From Symbiodinium natans (Eukaryota; Sar; Dinophyceae; Suessiales; Symbiodiniaceae), in the NCBI GenBank assembly GCA_905221605.1, contig CAJNDS010002035.1:420555-482554 (forward strand): a stretch of DNA of 62,000 nt. The letters run 5' to 3'. A model generated the notes under the pieces. The model was not told the DNA's origin. It saw nothing but the letters and a program-made list of their open reading frames with translations, and did not search any database. The translations under genes were made by a program, and so were the position numbers. Shown here in pieces: positions 49,080 through 58,969 of the stretch (position 1 is the stretch's first letter; every line of letters starts with the position of its first letter).

Positions 49080-49555
49080 ACACGCGGCATAGACCTCCAA
49101 CCCCAAACTCCAAACCCTCAACCTCAACCCTGAACTGAACCCTAAACCCCAAGCCCGAAAACCTAAAACGCCAAACTCTAAGCCCTAATCCCCAAAACCG
49201 TGACCTAAAGCCCCTAAACCCCTAAACCCCTCAACCCCTAACCCCTAAAACCCCTCAACCCCTCAACCCCTCAACCCCTAAAACCCCTAAACCCCTAAAC
49301 CCCTCAACCCATAAACCCCTAAAACCCCTAAACCCCTAAACCCCTCAACCCCTCAACCCATAAACCCCTAAACCTCTAAACCCCTAAACCCCCAAACCCT
49401 AAACCTCTAAACCCCTAAACCCCTAAACCCCTAAACCCTAAACCCCTAAACCCTAAACCCCTAAACCCCAAACCCTAAACCCTACACCCCTAAACCCTAA
49501 ACCCTAAACCCTAAACCCTAAACCCTAAACCCTAAACCCTAAACCCTAAACCCTG
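49080..49555 (-). repeat. Long CCCTAAA/CCCCTAAA field
   Basis: Decayed to the left, CCCCTAAA and CCCCTCAA 8-bp units in the middle, perfect CCCTAAA on the right. Confidence 0.93.
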
Positions 49556-49634
49556 AGGCTTGACTACTTCTCCACGACCTCAGCCTATTGCTTTAACGAC
49601 CACCGGTTCCGGCCGATCAAGCCTCTGGGCTGAC
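49556..49634 (+). CDS. Terminal exon-like island between opposed tracts
   Basis: Frame LDYFSTTSAYCFNDHRFRPI then KPLG and stop TGA. It is 80 bases of clean open sequence with CCCTAAA to the left and TTTAGGG to the right. Family unknown. Confidence 0.45.
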
Positions 49635-49636
49635 CC

Positions 49637-49766
49637 GGTTAGGGTTTAGGGTTTAGGGTTTAGGGTTTAGGGTTTAGGGTTTAGGGTCTAGGGTTTAGGG
49701 TTTAGGGTTTAGGGTTTAGGGTTTAGGGTTTAGGGTTTAGGGTTTAGGGTTTAGGGTTTAGGGTTA
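49637..49766 (+). repeat. TTTAGGG tract
   Basis: Eighteen near-perfect units. Confidence 0.94.
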
Positions 49767-50101
49767 ACCCGAAACCCAAGATACTCCCCACCACCCACAT
49801 CATGCATCAGGCTTTTGTGAGGGCTTTCGGAGATTGTCTTAAGCCCAAACCCTAAACTCTAAACCCCCAATACTCTCATCCTGTCCAGGACCCCCCCCCC
49901 CCAAAAAAAAAAAAAAAAAAATAAATAAATAAATAATGGGCCGTGTGTTTCGGGCCTCCCCTCCCCCCCTCCCCCCCACCCCACCCCTCTATATTGCGGC
50001 CTGGATACCCTCAATATTGCACGGGTAGGCCTGTAACTTCAAAAGCTCGGGTCGCTTGAGTCGGGGTAGGGCTGATGGCGCATGCTGTGAACCCAGAAGC
50101 C

Positions 50102-50246
50102 TTGCTTGGAGGTTCATGGTACTTATTAACCAAGTATAACTGTACTTAAAAGAACCCACCCATGTGCCCCTTACCTGCCGTAATATGGTTATAAGTACAG
50201 TTATAGGTACAGTGATCATTTGTTAATAAGTACCATGAACCTCCAA
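50102..50246 (+). mobile_element. MITE family B, copy 7
   Basis: Ends TTGCTTGGAGGTTCATGGTA and TACCATGAACCTCCAA, inner TTATTAACCAAGTATAACTG. Confidence 0.9.
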
Positions 50247-50309
50247 TCATGCAGCAACTGAGATCAAGGTTGGATGGGTTGGAGGCTAAACCGGCGCATC
50301 ACCGACCAG

Positions 50310-50393
50310 GGTTTAGGGTTCAGGGTTCAGGGTTCAGGGTTCAGGGTTTAGGGTTTAGGGTTTAGGGTTTAGGGTTTAGGGTTTAGGGTTTAG
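50310..50393 (+). repeat. TTCAGGG/TTTAGGG tract
   Basis: Four TTCAGGG units followed by eight TTTAGGG. An island after it (50396-50455, NVAEAKRDAASLLPL) may be coding. Confidence 0.9.
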
Positions 50394-50451
50394 GGCGCCT
50401 CACTTGGCCCCAACGTTGCGGAAGCGAAGCGGGACGCCGCCTCACTGCTGC

Positions 50452-50616
50452 CCCTTTAGGGTCCATGTACCAACAGAGCGAAAACTTGGGCCCTATAGCT
50501 ACTTTGTGGGAACCCCTTTAATATATACTACATGGGTAACCCTAAACCCTAAACCCCTAAACCCTACACCCCTTTAAGGCCCAAGTATATACAAAGCAGG
50601 TACATTGACCCTTAGG
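50452..50616 (+). mobile_element. MITE family C, copy 4, with telomeric insert
   Basis: Insert begins after CATGGGTA and ends CCCTACACCCCTTTAAGGCC, the same composite as copy 3 but with fewer repeat units. Confidence 0.88.
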
Positions 50617-50713
50617 CTGCAATCCTTGGATGGCCTTGATGCGAAGCGGTAGGCGTTCGTGTTCAATGGTCATGCGACGAGCACGCTGAACCAAGCACCT
50701 GAGTCTGCTGTAG

Positions 50714-50770
50714 TTTAGGGTTTAGGGTTTAGGGTTTAGGGTTTAGGGTTTAGGGTTTAGGGTTTAGGGT
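50714..50770 (+). repeat. TTTAGGG tract
   Basis: Eight units. Confidence 0.92.
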
Positions 50771-51169
50771 TCCTCTATCCAGGTCGGACGAGCCGCACGC
50801 CCCTCGATCACGGAAGGCCTTGCAACGAGAGAGCGGATGGTGTATAAACATGTTAGAAACATCAGAAAGGCAAACAAATACGTTGGGTTGGTTTAGGGTT
50901 TAAGGGAGCCCCTTCCCCTAAAAACGGCCTGAAGCCCCAAAATAACAGGTACACAGGGCAGTGTTTTGGCCGGCCTTGGCAGGAGTTCTAGAGGTTCAAA
51001 GATTGGGGCCTTGTAAGGCAGCATCCGGCCTTGTCGAAGGGTGTAGGGTTCCACTATAGGGGCTTAAGGGGGTTACGACGTATACGTTTTGGAGGCGTGG
51101 AGGTTCTTCATCCAAAATGTGCTCGAAGGCGTTTGGGGTATCGGCCTGAAACCCTACACATTCACAACA

Positions 51170-51264
51170 GCTAGTACTGGTATTAACAACATTCTTCCTT
51201 AAAATGGAAACATAGGGATTTTGTTCTTGTCTTTTTGGGGGGTTCTTGAGCAAGTAGTATAGTA
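51170..51264. mobile_element. MITE family I, copy (diverged)
   Basis: CTAGTACTGGTATTAA at the left, GGTTCTTGAGCAAGTAGTAT at the right. Confidence 0.65.
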
Positions 51265-51302
51265 TCTAAACCCTAAACCCTAAACCCTAAACCCTAAACC
51301 CT

Positions 51303-51400
51303 ATCAGGACCCCGCAGCAGACGCCGATGAGCTCGACGATGCCACCGCCTACGAGCCTGAGCAGCAAAAGTGGAGGGATGCTCTAAGACAGGGCCACGTC
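51303..51400 (+). CDS. Exon-like island
   Basis: Frame YQDPAADADELDDATAYEPE then QQKWRDALRQGH, acidic then basic. Follows a CCCTAAA tract (51265-51300). Unknown. Confidence 0.42.
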
Positions 51401-51498
51401 TATGTATACATATATATATATGAATATATACATATATGTTTAGGGTTTAGGGTTTCGGGTTTAGGGTTTAGGGTTTTGGGTCTATCTATATATGATAT

Positions 51499-51620
51499 AT
51501 GAAACAGGGTTTATATTACTGTTTTTGGTGAGTGTATATAAGGTTCCTTTTTTAATCTTGGTGAGCGTATATACCGGGTGTCCTGTTGGGGGTACAAGAA
51601 ATATGTACCCTGCTTCGTAT
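51499..51620 (+). mobile_element. MITE family J, copy 3
   Basis: Ends TATGAAACAGGGTTTATATT and AATATGTACCCTGCTTCGTA, followed by a TA microsatellite. Confidence 0.85.
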
Positions 51621-52157
51621 ATATATATATATACATATATACACGATCTATATATATATATATGCATATGTAGATAGAGTAATATAAAAGGTGGGAGTAG
51701 GGCGATGACCGGATGACCGAGAAAGGGTCTTCACTAACGCAGAAAGAGAGAGAGATCACCGCATTAGCCATCATAGTTTTGTGATTCCTAGTAGAGGTAG
51801 TAGTCTTCGTGTCAGAATCATGAGTCAGGGGTTTAGGGTGTAGGGTGTAGTGTGTAGGGTGTAGGTTCAGGGTTTCCTTCCCAAGGGGCCTGACGAATCA
51901 CCACTCGAGGGCGCTGATCTCAAGGACTGGTCTGAGTCAGGCAGAGGAGTTTAGGGTACCAATAGGGTTTAGTTAGGGTTTTGGGTGAAGGGTTATCGTG
52001 CTGAGGGAATCTGAGATGTTGGGTCAGTTTCGGGTTCACAGCCTCAGACATCTGAGGGCGGGTTTGGATTGTTTTGGTGCCTCGGATGTGAGAGAAGTGT
52101 TGAGGGTGCAGACTTGCCGTCCTTTGGGCATCGCAAGACAAGGGTTTAGGGCCTTTT

Positions 52158-52238
52158 GGGTTTAGGGTTTAGGGTTTAGGGTTTAGGGTTTAGGGTTTAG
52201 GGTTTAGGGTTTAGGGTTTAGGGTTTAGGGTTTAGGGT
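52158..52238 (+). repeat. TTTAGGG tract
   Basis: Eleven units. An island after it (52240-52305, QDRPKRDRKQPKPKEKG) is a possible exon. Confidence 0.92.
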
Positions 52239-52394
52239 CTCAGTCACAAGTGCAGGACCGACCAAAGCGGGACAGAAAGCAGCCGAAGCCCAAGGAGAAA
52301 GGCAGGTTTAGGGGTTACTTTGGGGTCGGACTAATTAGTATTCCCTTATGGGATTGCATCAGGGTTTAGGGTTTACTTGCAAAGCCCTAAAACC

Positions 52395-52600
52395 TAAACC
52401 CTATAACCCTAAACCCTAAACCCTAAACCCTGAACCCTAAACCCTAAACCCTAAACCCTAAACCCTAAACCCTAAACCCTAAACCCTAAACCCTAAACCC
52501 TAAACCCTAAACCCTAAACCCTAACTGACCCCTGACCCCTGACCCCTGACCCCTGACCCCTGACCCCTGACCCCTGACCCCTGACCCCTGACCCCTGAAC
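52395..52600 (-). repeat. CCCTAAA tract followed by CCCCTGA variant block
   Basis: Eighteen CCCTAAA units, then about eleven identical CCCCTGA units. Confidence 0.94.
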
Positions 52601-52963
52601 CCTATTCTAGTTAGATTCTTTCTTTTTTCTTTGGTGAGAGCCAATGAGGCTTCAGAGCTTGGGCTGTGGGAGTGTCGGTCATGTGTGTCCGGGATTGCAT
52701 CAGGGTTTAGGGTTTAGGGGTTAGGGTTTAGGGTTTAGGGTTCAGGGCTTAGGCTTTAGGGTTTAGGGTTTGGACATGATGCTGACAAAAACAGAGGTGA
52801 CCCGTACCTGCTACCGATCTGCATCCAGCGGACAAGTGTGACTTAGACCCCAAACCCGAAACCCAAGGCTCGCCCCTTAAACCCTACACCCTGAACCCTA
52901 AACCCTAAACCCGTATCTTTAAGCCCTGATTCCGAAACCCTCAATCCTAAACCCAACTTGACC

Positions 52964-53110
52964 GTACTCGGAGGTTCATGGTATTGATTAGCCTGCTAGA
53001 AGTGTACTTATGACTGTACCTATAACCATATAAGGGCGCTTGAGGGGCTTATGAGTGGGTTATAAGTACAGTTATATAATTGGTTCATAAGTACCATGAA
53101 CCTCCAAGTA
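52964..53110 (+). mobile_element. MITE family B, copy 8
   Basis: Ends TACTCGGAGGTTCATGGTAT and GTACCATGAACCTCCAAGTA. Confidence 0.88.
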
Positions 53111-53166
53111 TTGCAACCACAAGGAGGACCAAACTTGCAGAATCTGGAACCCTATGACTCTATCGT

Positions 53167-53275
53167 AACCCTAAACCCTAAACCCTAAACCCTAAACCCT
53201 AAACCCTAAACCCTAAACCCTAAACCCTAAACCCTAAACCCTAAACCCTAAACCCTAAACCCTAAACCCTAAACT
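53167..53275 (-). repeat. CCCTAAA tract
   Basis: Fifteen perfect units. Confidence 0.95.
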
Positions 53276-53489
53276 GCAGCCCAGAGTTTACGGTTATCGG
53301 GTTATAGGGTTATAGGTCTAGCGTTGTAGGTTCTAGGTTTCAGGGTCATCGAGTTTAGGGAAGTAGGTCATAAGGCTTAGGAGTTGGGGTTCGGGGTGCG
53401 GGTTTGGGGGGGGGGGGGGGGGGTTTGGGGGGTTTTGGAGGATTTGAAGGGTTTCGGGCTTTGAGTCCATGTTGCTTGCTTCCTGGCTC

Positions 53490-53700
53490 GCCAGTCGCGC
53501 CCAAGCAGCCTGCCAAGCCAGTGGTGAAGCTAAAGGCTTGGGAGGAGCCATCAGCCCCTAAACCCCTGAGCCCTAAACTCCAAAGCCCTAAGCCCCAAAC
53601 TCCAAAGCCTAAACCCTGAACCCTGAACCCTGAACCCTGAACCCTGAACCCTAAACCCTAAACCCTGAACCCCAAACCTCAACCCTGAACCCTGAGAATG
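53490..53700 (+). CDS. Exon-like island passing into CCCTGAA repeat
   Basis: 53490-53560 reads SPVAPKQPAKPVVKLKAWEE then PSAP; from 53565 the frame is telomere-derived. A G homopolymer is at 53407-53422. Unknown. Confidence 0.4.
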
Positions 53701-53759
53701 GCTTCGGAACATTGGAAGCGTTGCGCTGGGTTTGCGCCAGACTTCTGGGTATGAGGTTG

Positions 53760-54015
53760 AGGGCTTCATGGTTCAGAGGTTGTAGGGCTTTAGGGGTGGG
53801 ATCTTAGGGTTTGAGGGTTTGAGGGTTTTAGGGGTTGCGGGTTTGAGGGTTTTAGGGTTTTAGGGTTTAAGGATTTAACGGTTTTGGAGTTGAGGACTTA
53901 GGGTTGCAAACCATCTGGAACATGCCGTGTGCTTGAATGTTTATGGGCAGCTTTAAACCCTAAACCCTAAACCCTAAACCCTAAACCCTAAACCCTAAAC
54001 CCTAAACCCTAAACC
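53760..54015. repeat. Decayed G-rich field then CCCTAAA tract
   Basis: GGGTTTGAGGG words to 53880; perfect CCCTAAA at 53952-54015. Confidence 0.85.
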
Positions 54016-54231
54016 CCATTCAGCGAACCCATAAATTAGACCACAGCTCAGGCAACCCTCCTTAAAACCCTCAACCCCAAACGCCGCCCTGAACCCTACG
54101 ATGTATTACAAGTCTTTAATCCTAAAACCCAAACCCTAAACCCTAGACCCTAAACACTAAACACTAAACCCTAAACCCTAAACCCTAAACCCTAAACCCT
54201 AAACCGCCCCTGAACCTACAAGTTGTCAGAC

Positions 54232-54345
54232 TTAGCCATGAAGCTTCAAGTAGGCAACTGCAAGCAGGACGAGAAAGATGCGGCCCCTGCGGCCCCCGCG
54301 GCTCCCGTGTCAAGCCCTTGCCTCGGATCCCAGTTTTTGTAGGGT
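54232..54345 (+). CDS. Exon-like island
   Basis: Frame AMKLQVGNCKQDEKDAAPAA then PAAPVSSPCLGSQ. Preceded by CCCTAAA (54125-54206) and followed by TTTAGGG (54358-54420). Confidence 0.38.
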
Positions 54346-54699
54346 TTACAGTAGGGTTGAGGGTTTAGGGTTTAGGGTTTAGGGTATAGGGTTTAGGGTT
54401 TAGGGTTTAGGGTTTGGGGTTGAGGGGCTTGGAGGTTGTCCTGGGATTGAGGCTTGATGTTGCCGACTAGGGTCCCTGTATGCCATGGCATGTAGCAGCC
54501 GGACGCAGATCACGCGCAAGCATCGAACCCGAAGCTCGAGGTTTAGGGCTGCGCAACACGGAGGGGCACAGGTTTAGGGTTTTAGGGTTTTCGGTTAGAA
54601 GGAAGGTAACTTCTGTTGTTACCTGCATGAGTATGCTCATCGCCCTACTGATAGCTGCCCCGGGACCTACAATTGGAAACCTACAGCCCTCTTTCCTAA

Positions 54700-55620
54700 C
54701 CCCAACCATAAACCCTAAATCCTGGGAATCCCCCCTCCCCCTCGAAACCCTAAACCCCAAACCCTAAACTGTAAACTGCAACCCTCACTTTCAGCTGTCC
54801 TGGGCGGCTTCGTCAGCAGCGCGCTTGGCCTTGCGGAGCCGCCGCAGGCGCTTTCTAAAAACCCCCATAGGGTTTCGGGTTAAGGGTTTAGGGTTTAGGG
54901 CCGTTTAGGAAGTTTTTGCGCGTTTACAGTGGAACTGCACAGTTTTCTGGGCTTGGGGCTTAGGGTTTCGGGTTTAGGTGGATCTGCTATGTTTGTGGGG
55001 TTTGGGTTTTTAGGCCGGGGTTTGCGATGCGACACGGGGCGGAGGTTCAGGGAACAACTGCAGTGTTACAGCGAAGGAGCTGCAATGGTTTTCAGTGGTG
55101 TTCATGAAGAGGTGGGAGTTCAAGCTGGCACAATCCTCAGCTTGGGCGGAGGGGGGTTTACTGTATGCAGCGTTGGGGCTTACAAGGGTTAGGCAAGAAC
55201 CAGCACAAGCAGTCGCAAAAAAGGTCCTGACAGAGGGTGAGAGAGCACTTCTGAGACAAGTTCAAACCCTAGGTCCCCCGGCTCAAGGCGGTCAACACTC
55301 AATCCCACAGATACTTGTGGGTTACTTTCACCCGAAACCCTGAACCCTTGTTAACCCTAAAGCCTCAACTGGGCAGTCATCATAGTCTGAAGAAGTAGCG
55401 CGGCCGACTTCTCATGACATGGAGCATCCTGTTTTGACAGGGTTCTGGACTTGGGGTTGGAGATTGCGCGCCCTAAGCCCTAGACATCAATACCAAAGGG
55501 TATCTGCCTAAGCCCTAGCCTACACCTTTCAATCTCAATTCTGCGTTGCCACCTGTGACAGTTAGCTCGTGGCACCTGGTGTGTTTAAGTCACCCTCTGG
55601 GTTTTAGGCCTCTACGGATT
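54700..55620. other. Open frames, no assignment
   Basis: Plus-strand frames at 54929-55192 (LQCYSEGAAMVFSGVHEEVG) and 55095-55343 are open but motif-free. Very few telomeric units. Confidence 0.35.
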
Positions 55621-55650
55621 AGGCACCTCGCAACCCTCAAGCTGGTAATA

Positions 55651-55756
55651 TAGGGGCCGGAATAATTACTCATCGTTTTCCCCTAGGCTCCCTTGATAGT
55701 TAACTATACTCTTGTTCAATAACCCCCAAAACCCTATGCCAATTACAGGCCCCTAT
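55651..55756 (+). mobile_element. MITE family G, copy 3
   Basis: TAGGGGCCGGAATAATTACT to ATTACAGGCCCCTA; AAGCTGG occurs on both sides (55639 and 55765 regions). Confidence 0.8.
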
Positions 55757-55815
55757 ACTCATTAAGCTGGGAGCCAGGAGCTCTTGATTTGGAGTGTTGC
55801 GGAGCATGCGCCCTT

Positions 55816-55965
55816 CGTGGTACTTATTACCAATTAGAACTGTACTTATAACCATCTTAAAGGGGCCTACAAGTGACAAGTACAGTTATAATTGGTTCAG
55901 AGTACCCCTAAACCCTAAACCTTGCACCCTAAACCCTAAACCCTAAACCCTTATGAACCTCCAAG
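55816..55965 (+). mobile_element. MITE family B, copy 9, with telomeric insert
   Basis: Right arm AGTACC and ATGAACCTCCAAG, contiguous in other copies, are separated here by CCCTAAA units (55906-55952). The outermost left end is lost. Confidence 0.85.
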
Positions 55966-56334
55966 TGCAGGACCAAGCTGCCAAGGACCGGGGCCTGCTT
56001 GATCGCTCACGTGGGAAGGGTTGCTAGGACGGCCCTGTTCCCTTTTTGAAGGGTTTGGGCTCCCTTGTTTGAGGCTTAAGGTTTAGGGTAGAAGGGTACC
56101 CTGTTTATTCCTAGTACTCCTGGTCGAGGTTACAAGTTGTAAAATCAAGTTTTCCAGCAAGGAAACGTTGAATCTTTCCCAAGCTATTTGTAACCCTGTG
56201 AGTATGCATCTACCTCGAAACCTTTACAGACTGAAAGGACATCATCTCCCCAGAAAGGCCCTATCCTCAACTAGGGGTTTACGAAAACAAGGGAATTCCC
56301 TTAAAATAGGGACCCCAATAAGGTACCCTAAACC

Positions 56335-56420
56335 CAAAACCCTGAAACCTAAACCCTAAAACCTAAACCCTAAACCCTAACCCCTAACCCCTAACCCTGA
56401 ACCCTAACCCCTAACCCTTA
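56335..56420 (-). repeat. CCCTAAA/CCCCTAA field
   Basis: Mixed units after a family F fragment (GGGACCCCAATAAGGTACC, reverse orientation). Confidence 0.85.
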
Positions 56421-56524
56421 CTTTCGGAAACCCCCAACTAGGGTTATTCGTTAGTAGTAGTTTACTACACCCATCCCTGCACCTTTTGCGCTGCGCATGA
56501 ACCTTCAAGCCTGGTTGAACCATG

Positions 56525-56615
56525 GGGTTTAGGGTTTAGGGTTTAGGGTTTAGGGTTTAGGGTTTAGGGTTTGCAGTTTAGCATTTAGGGTTTAGGGTTT
56601 AGGGTTAGGGTGTAG
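56525..56615 (+). repeat. TTTAGGG tract
   Basis: Eleven units, some variant. Confidence 0.9.
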
Positions 56616-56619
56616 GCGA

Positions 56620-56720
56620 GAAAGACTTGTGCAAAGGAGCGACAAGCCCTCGACACCCTCCTGAAGGCTCTTCAAGAGACCATGGGCAACCGCGGGAGCT
56701 GTCAGTATGGCACACCCTCA
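56620..56720 (+). CDS. Exon-like island
   Basis: Frame KERQALDTLLKALQETMGNR then GSCQYG, helical. Followed by T-rich sequence. Unknown. Confidence 0.4.
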
Positions 56721-56779
56721 GTATTAGTTTCTTCCCGATAAGCATTTTATTCTGTTATTCTGTTTGGGTTCTTAAGAAA

Positions 56780-57100
56780 AATGTTTGCTGGTTGTTTATT
56801 TGTGTATGCACACTCCTGTCTTTTAGTTTCTCATTCTTATTTACTCCTATTTTTATCTCCCTCTCTCTCTCTCTCCTTCTGCTTGTCTTTCTTCTGCTTG
56901 CGTCCTTTCTATTTTTTATTTGATGCATTTCCTCTGTGTTGTTCTTTATTGTTGTTTTTGGTTTTGTACTTGTTTGTGTTTGCTTATTCCTTTTCCTCCG
57001 TTATGTGTTTTCGTCTTTCCCTCTCATTTGCATTCTCTCTCTCTCTCTCTCTCTCGCTCTCTCTTCACTCTTTCTCTCTGTCTCACGCTCACGGGTTTTC
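56780..57100 (+). repeat. Pyrimidine-rich region
   Basis: TTTTT and CTCTCT-rich over 300 bases. Leucine/serine/phenylalanine ORFs are compositional. Confidence 0.88.
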
Positions 57101-57224
57101 TTTCCCGCGAGTTCGACAGGTGGTGAGCCGCCCAAAGCCCTAACTAGGCCCCAGCAATCCCCTCAAAGGAGTTCCCTCCAAAAACCACCTCCAAGCCCAG
57201 CCCTCTGCAACCCGAGGCCCCTAA

Positions 57225-57363
57225 ACCCCAAGCCCCAAGCCCTAAACCCTAAACCCTGAACCCTGAACCCCAAACCCCTAAACCCTAAGCCCCTAAACTT
57301 AAACCCCAAACCCTAAACCCTAAACCCCAAACCCTAAACCCTAAACCCTAAACCCTAAACCCC
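57225..57363 (-). repeat. CCCTAAA tract
   Basis: Regular units with CCCCAAA and CCCTGAA variants; an open island WVEAKAERPKAQMTEGDRGS follows at 57364-57430. Confidence 0.92.
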
Positions 57364-57456
57364 TGGGTTGAGGCCAAGGCCGAAAGGCCTAAGGCGCAGA
57401 TGACCGAGGGCGACCGGGGCTCGGGAATCTAGAGGCCGGCTGCGTGCATTTTGGTG

Positions 57457-57560
57457 GGTTTAGGGTTTAGGGTTTAGGGTTTAGGGTTTAGGGTTTAGGG
57501 TTTAGGGTTTAGGGTTTAGGGTTTGGGGTTTAGGGTTTGGGGTTTAGGGGTGTATGGGGT
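57457..57560 (+). repeat. TTTAGGG tract
   Basis: Fourteen units. Confidence 0.93.
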
Positions 57561-57786
57561 GTAGGGTTTAGGGCTAGGACCCAGAGTAGGCCCTTATTCC
57601 TTTTTTTTGGGCTTACGTTCCCTCACGCGCCCTTTAAACCAAACAGAGTACTCATTTCCTTCGCTTCTGTTCCCCCCTTGCGAAACTTACAGCTGCCCAG
57701 AACAGTGGGTTTAGGGTTTTGGGTTTAGGGTTTAGTGTTTAGGGTATAGGGTTTAGGGCTTAGGGCTTAGGGTCCCTGAACCCTCC

Positions 57787-58107
57787 ATGCCCAGAACACG
57801 AAGCTTCCCTAGCCGAAAGCCTGCAAACCTGACTTCGCGCCTTCTTAGGGAGGTTCCGAAATCTAAAGTCCTTATTCAGGGACGCACATGTTCACCATGG
57901 CAGGTGCTGAGAACCCTCAGAGACCATCCGTGCAGCCAGGAAAAGAGGTGCAGGGTTTTCGGTGCTGTCGCGCGGCTGTGCGCATTGCATCCACAGAAGC
58001 TCCAATGCGTGCAGCGGTGCGCGAAGTGCAACGTGCAAGCTGAGGTAAGCGCGGAGGATGCCATATCACAGTGCCCCTTGCAGCCCGATCCTCGCCGTGA
58101 TCAATAG
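57787..58107 (+). CDS. 106-codon open frame, unknown
   Basis: Cysteine-containing frame with VLRTLRDHPCSQEKRCRVFG and QKLQCVQRCAKCNVQAEVSA, ending TAG. The minus strand is also open in part. No family recognised. Confidence 0.35.
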   Translation: MPRTRSFPSRKPANLTSRLLREVPKSKVLIQGRTCSPWQVLRTLRDHPCSQEKRCRVFGAVARLCALHPQKLQCVQRCAKCNVQAEVSAEDAISQCPLQPDPRRDQ

Positions 58108-58109
58108 AA

Positions 58110-58960
58110 AAAGGGAGCACGCAGCATCTAAGAGCGCGGCGTCACCGGAAAGGACGAGAACTGTTTTGGAAGCCCTCCGATCCCTTCTTTAAGATAGGTG
58201 AACCACAAAGCCTTGTGGGTTCAGGGGAGGTTGTTCTGTTCTCCGGGCCTTTTGTTGGGCGCCCTAAGTACGACAAGGGCCTGCATTCATTATAGGTGCA
58301 CTTAGGAACACCCTAAACCCTCTTTAGTCCCCAAGGCTGCTCTCCGAGGTCGGAACTGCTGGCCTCTGCCTGGTCCGCGCTACAGCCCGGTGGTCTGCTC
58401 GCGGGGTGCTGAAGGCAGTGGAGGAAGACATGTAGTCCACGCACACTTTTAGCTTTTTTTCGCTTTTCGGGCACAGAGTCGTGTAAGACAACGCAGCCTA
58501 CGCATGCACGAATTGAGGTGAAACAACTTTGTGCCACCAGAATGGGGCGGTGGCTCCCCCTGAAAAGAACGGTGCGAAAGTGACAAACTGCACAAGTCAA
58601 GGTTCCCTACGGCACCAAGCCAACCGGCAACCATCAAAGGAAATGGCCAAACTGGGCGGACAGCCTTCGGCCAGCCGGGCGCCTTCCTCTGATCTTTACC
58701 TGCGACACACGGATACACGAGGGTAGGTAATTTCCTCGAATTGGGGGCCAGCATGCGGCATTCTACAACCCGCGGGGCCCAAGAAACTAACCACACCCTC
58801 AAACCCGGCCACAACTATCAGCACAGTGACTGCGTGTATGCAGATTGGGCCATGCGAAGAGCAATCAACTGTACGAACACAGACATCAAGAAACAATAGG
58901 ATATGCACAAGCCACGAGCGCACATTTGGATGCAGCCGAGATACTAAGAAAACCAAATAC
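58110..58960. other. No recognisable gene
   Basis: No telomeric units and no MITE. Minus-strand frames continue from the ubiquitin-like region but lose ubiquitin similarity. Confidence 0.4.
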
Positions 58961-58969
58961 AGCCCAGAT

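Noticed and set aside
56780-57259. Leucine/serine/phenylalanine-rich ORFs that look like membrane proteins
   Set aside because: The region is pyrimidine-rich simple sequence; hydrophobicity follows from T content in every frame.
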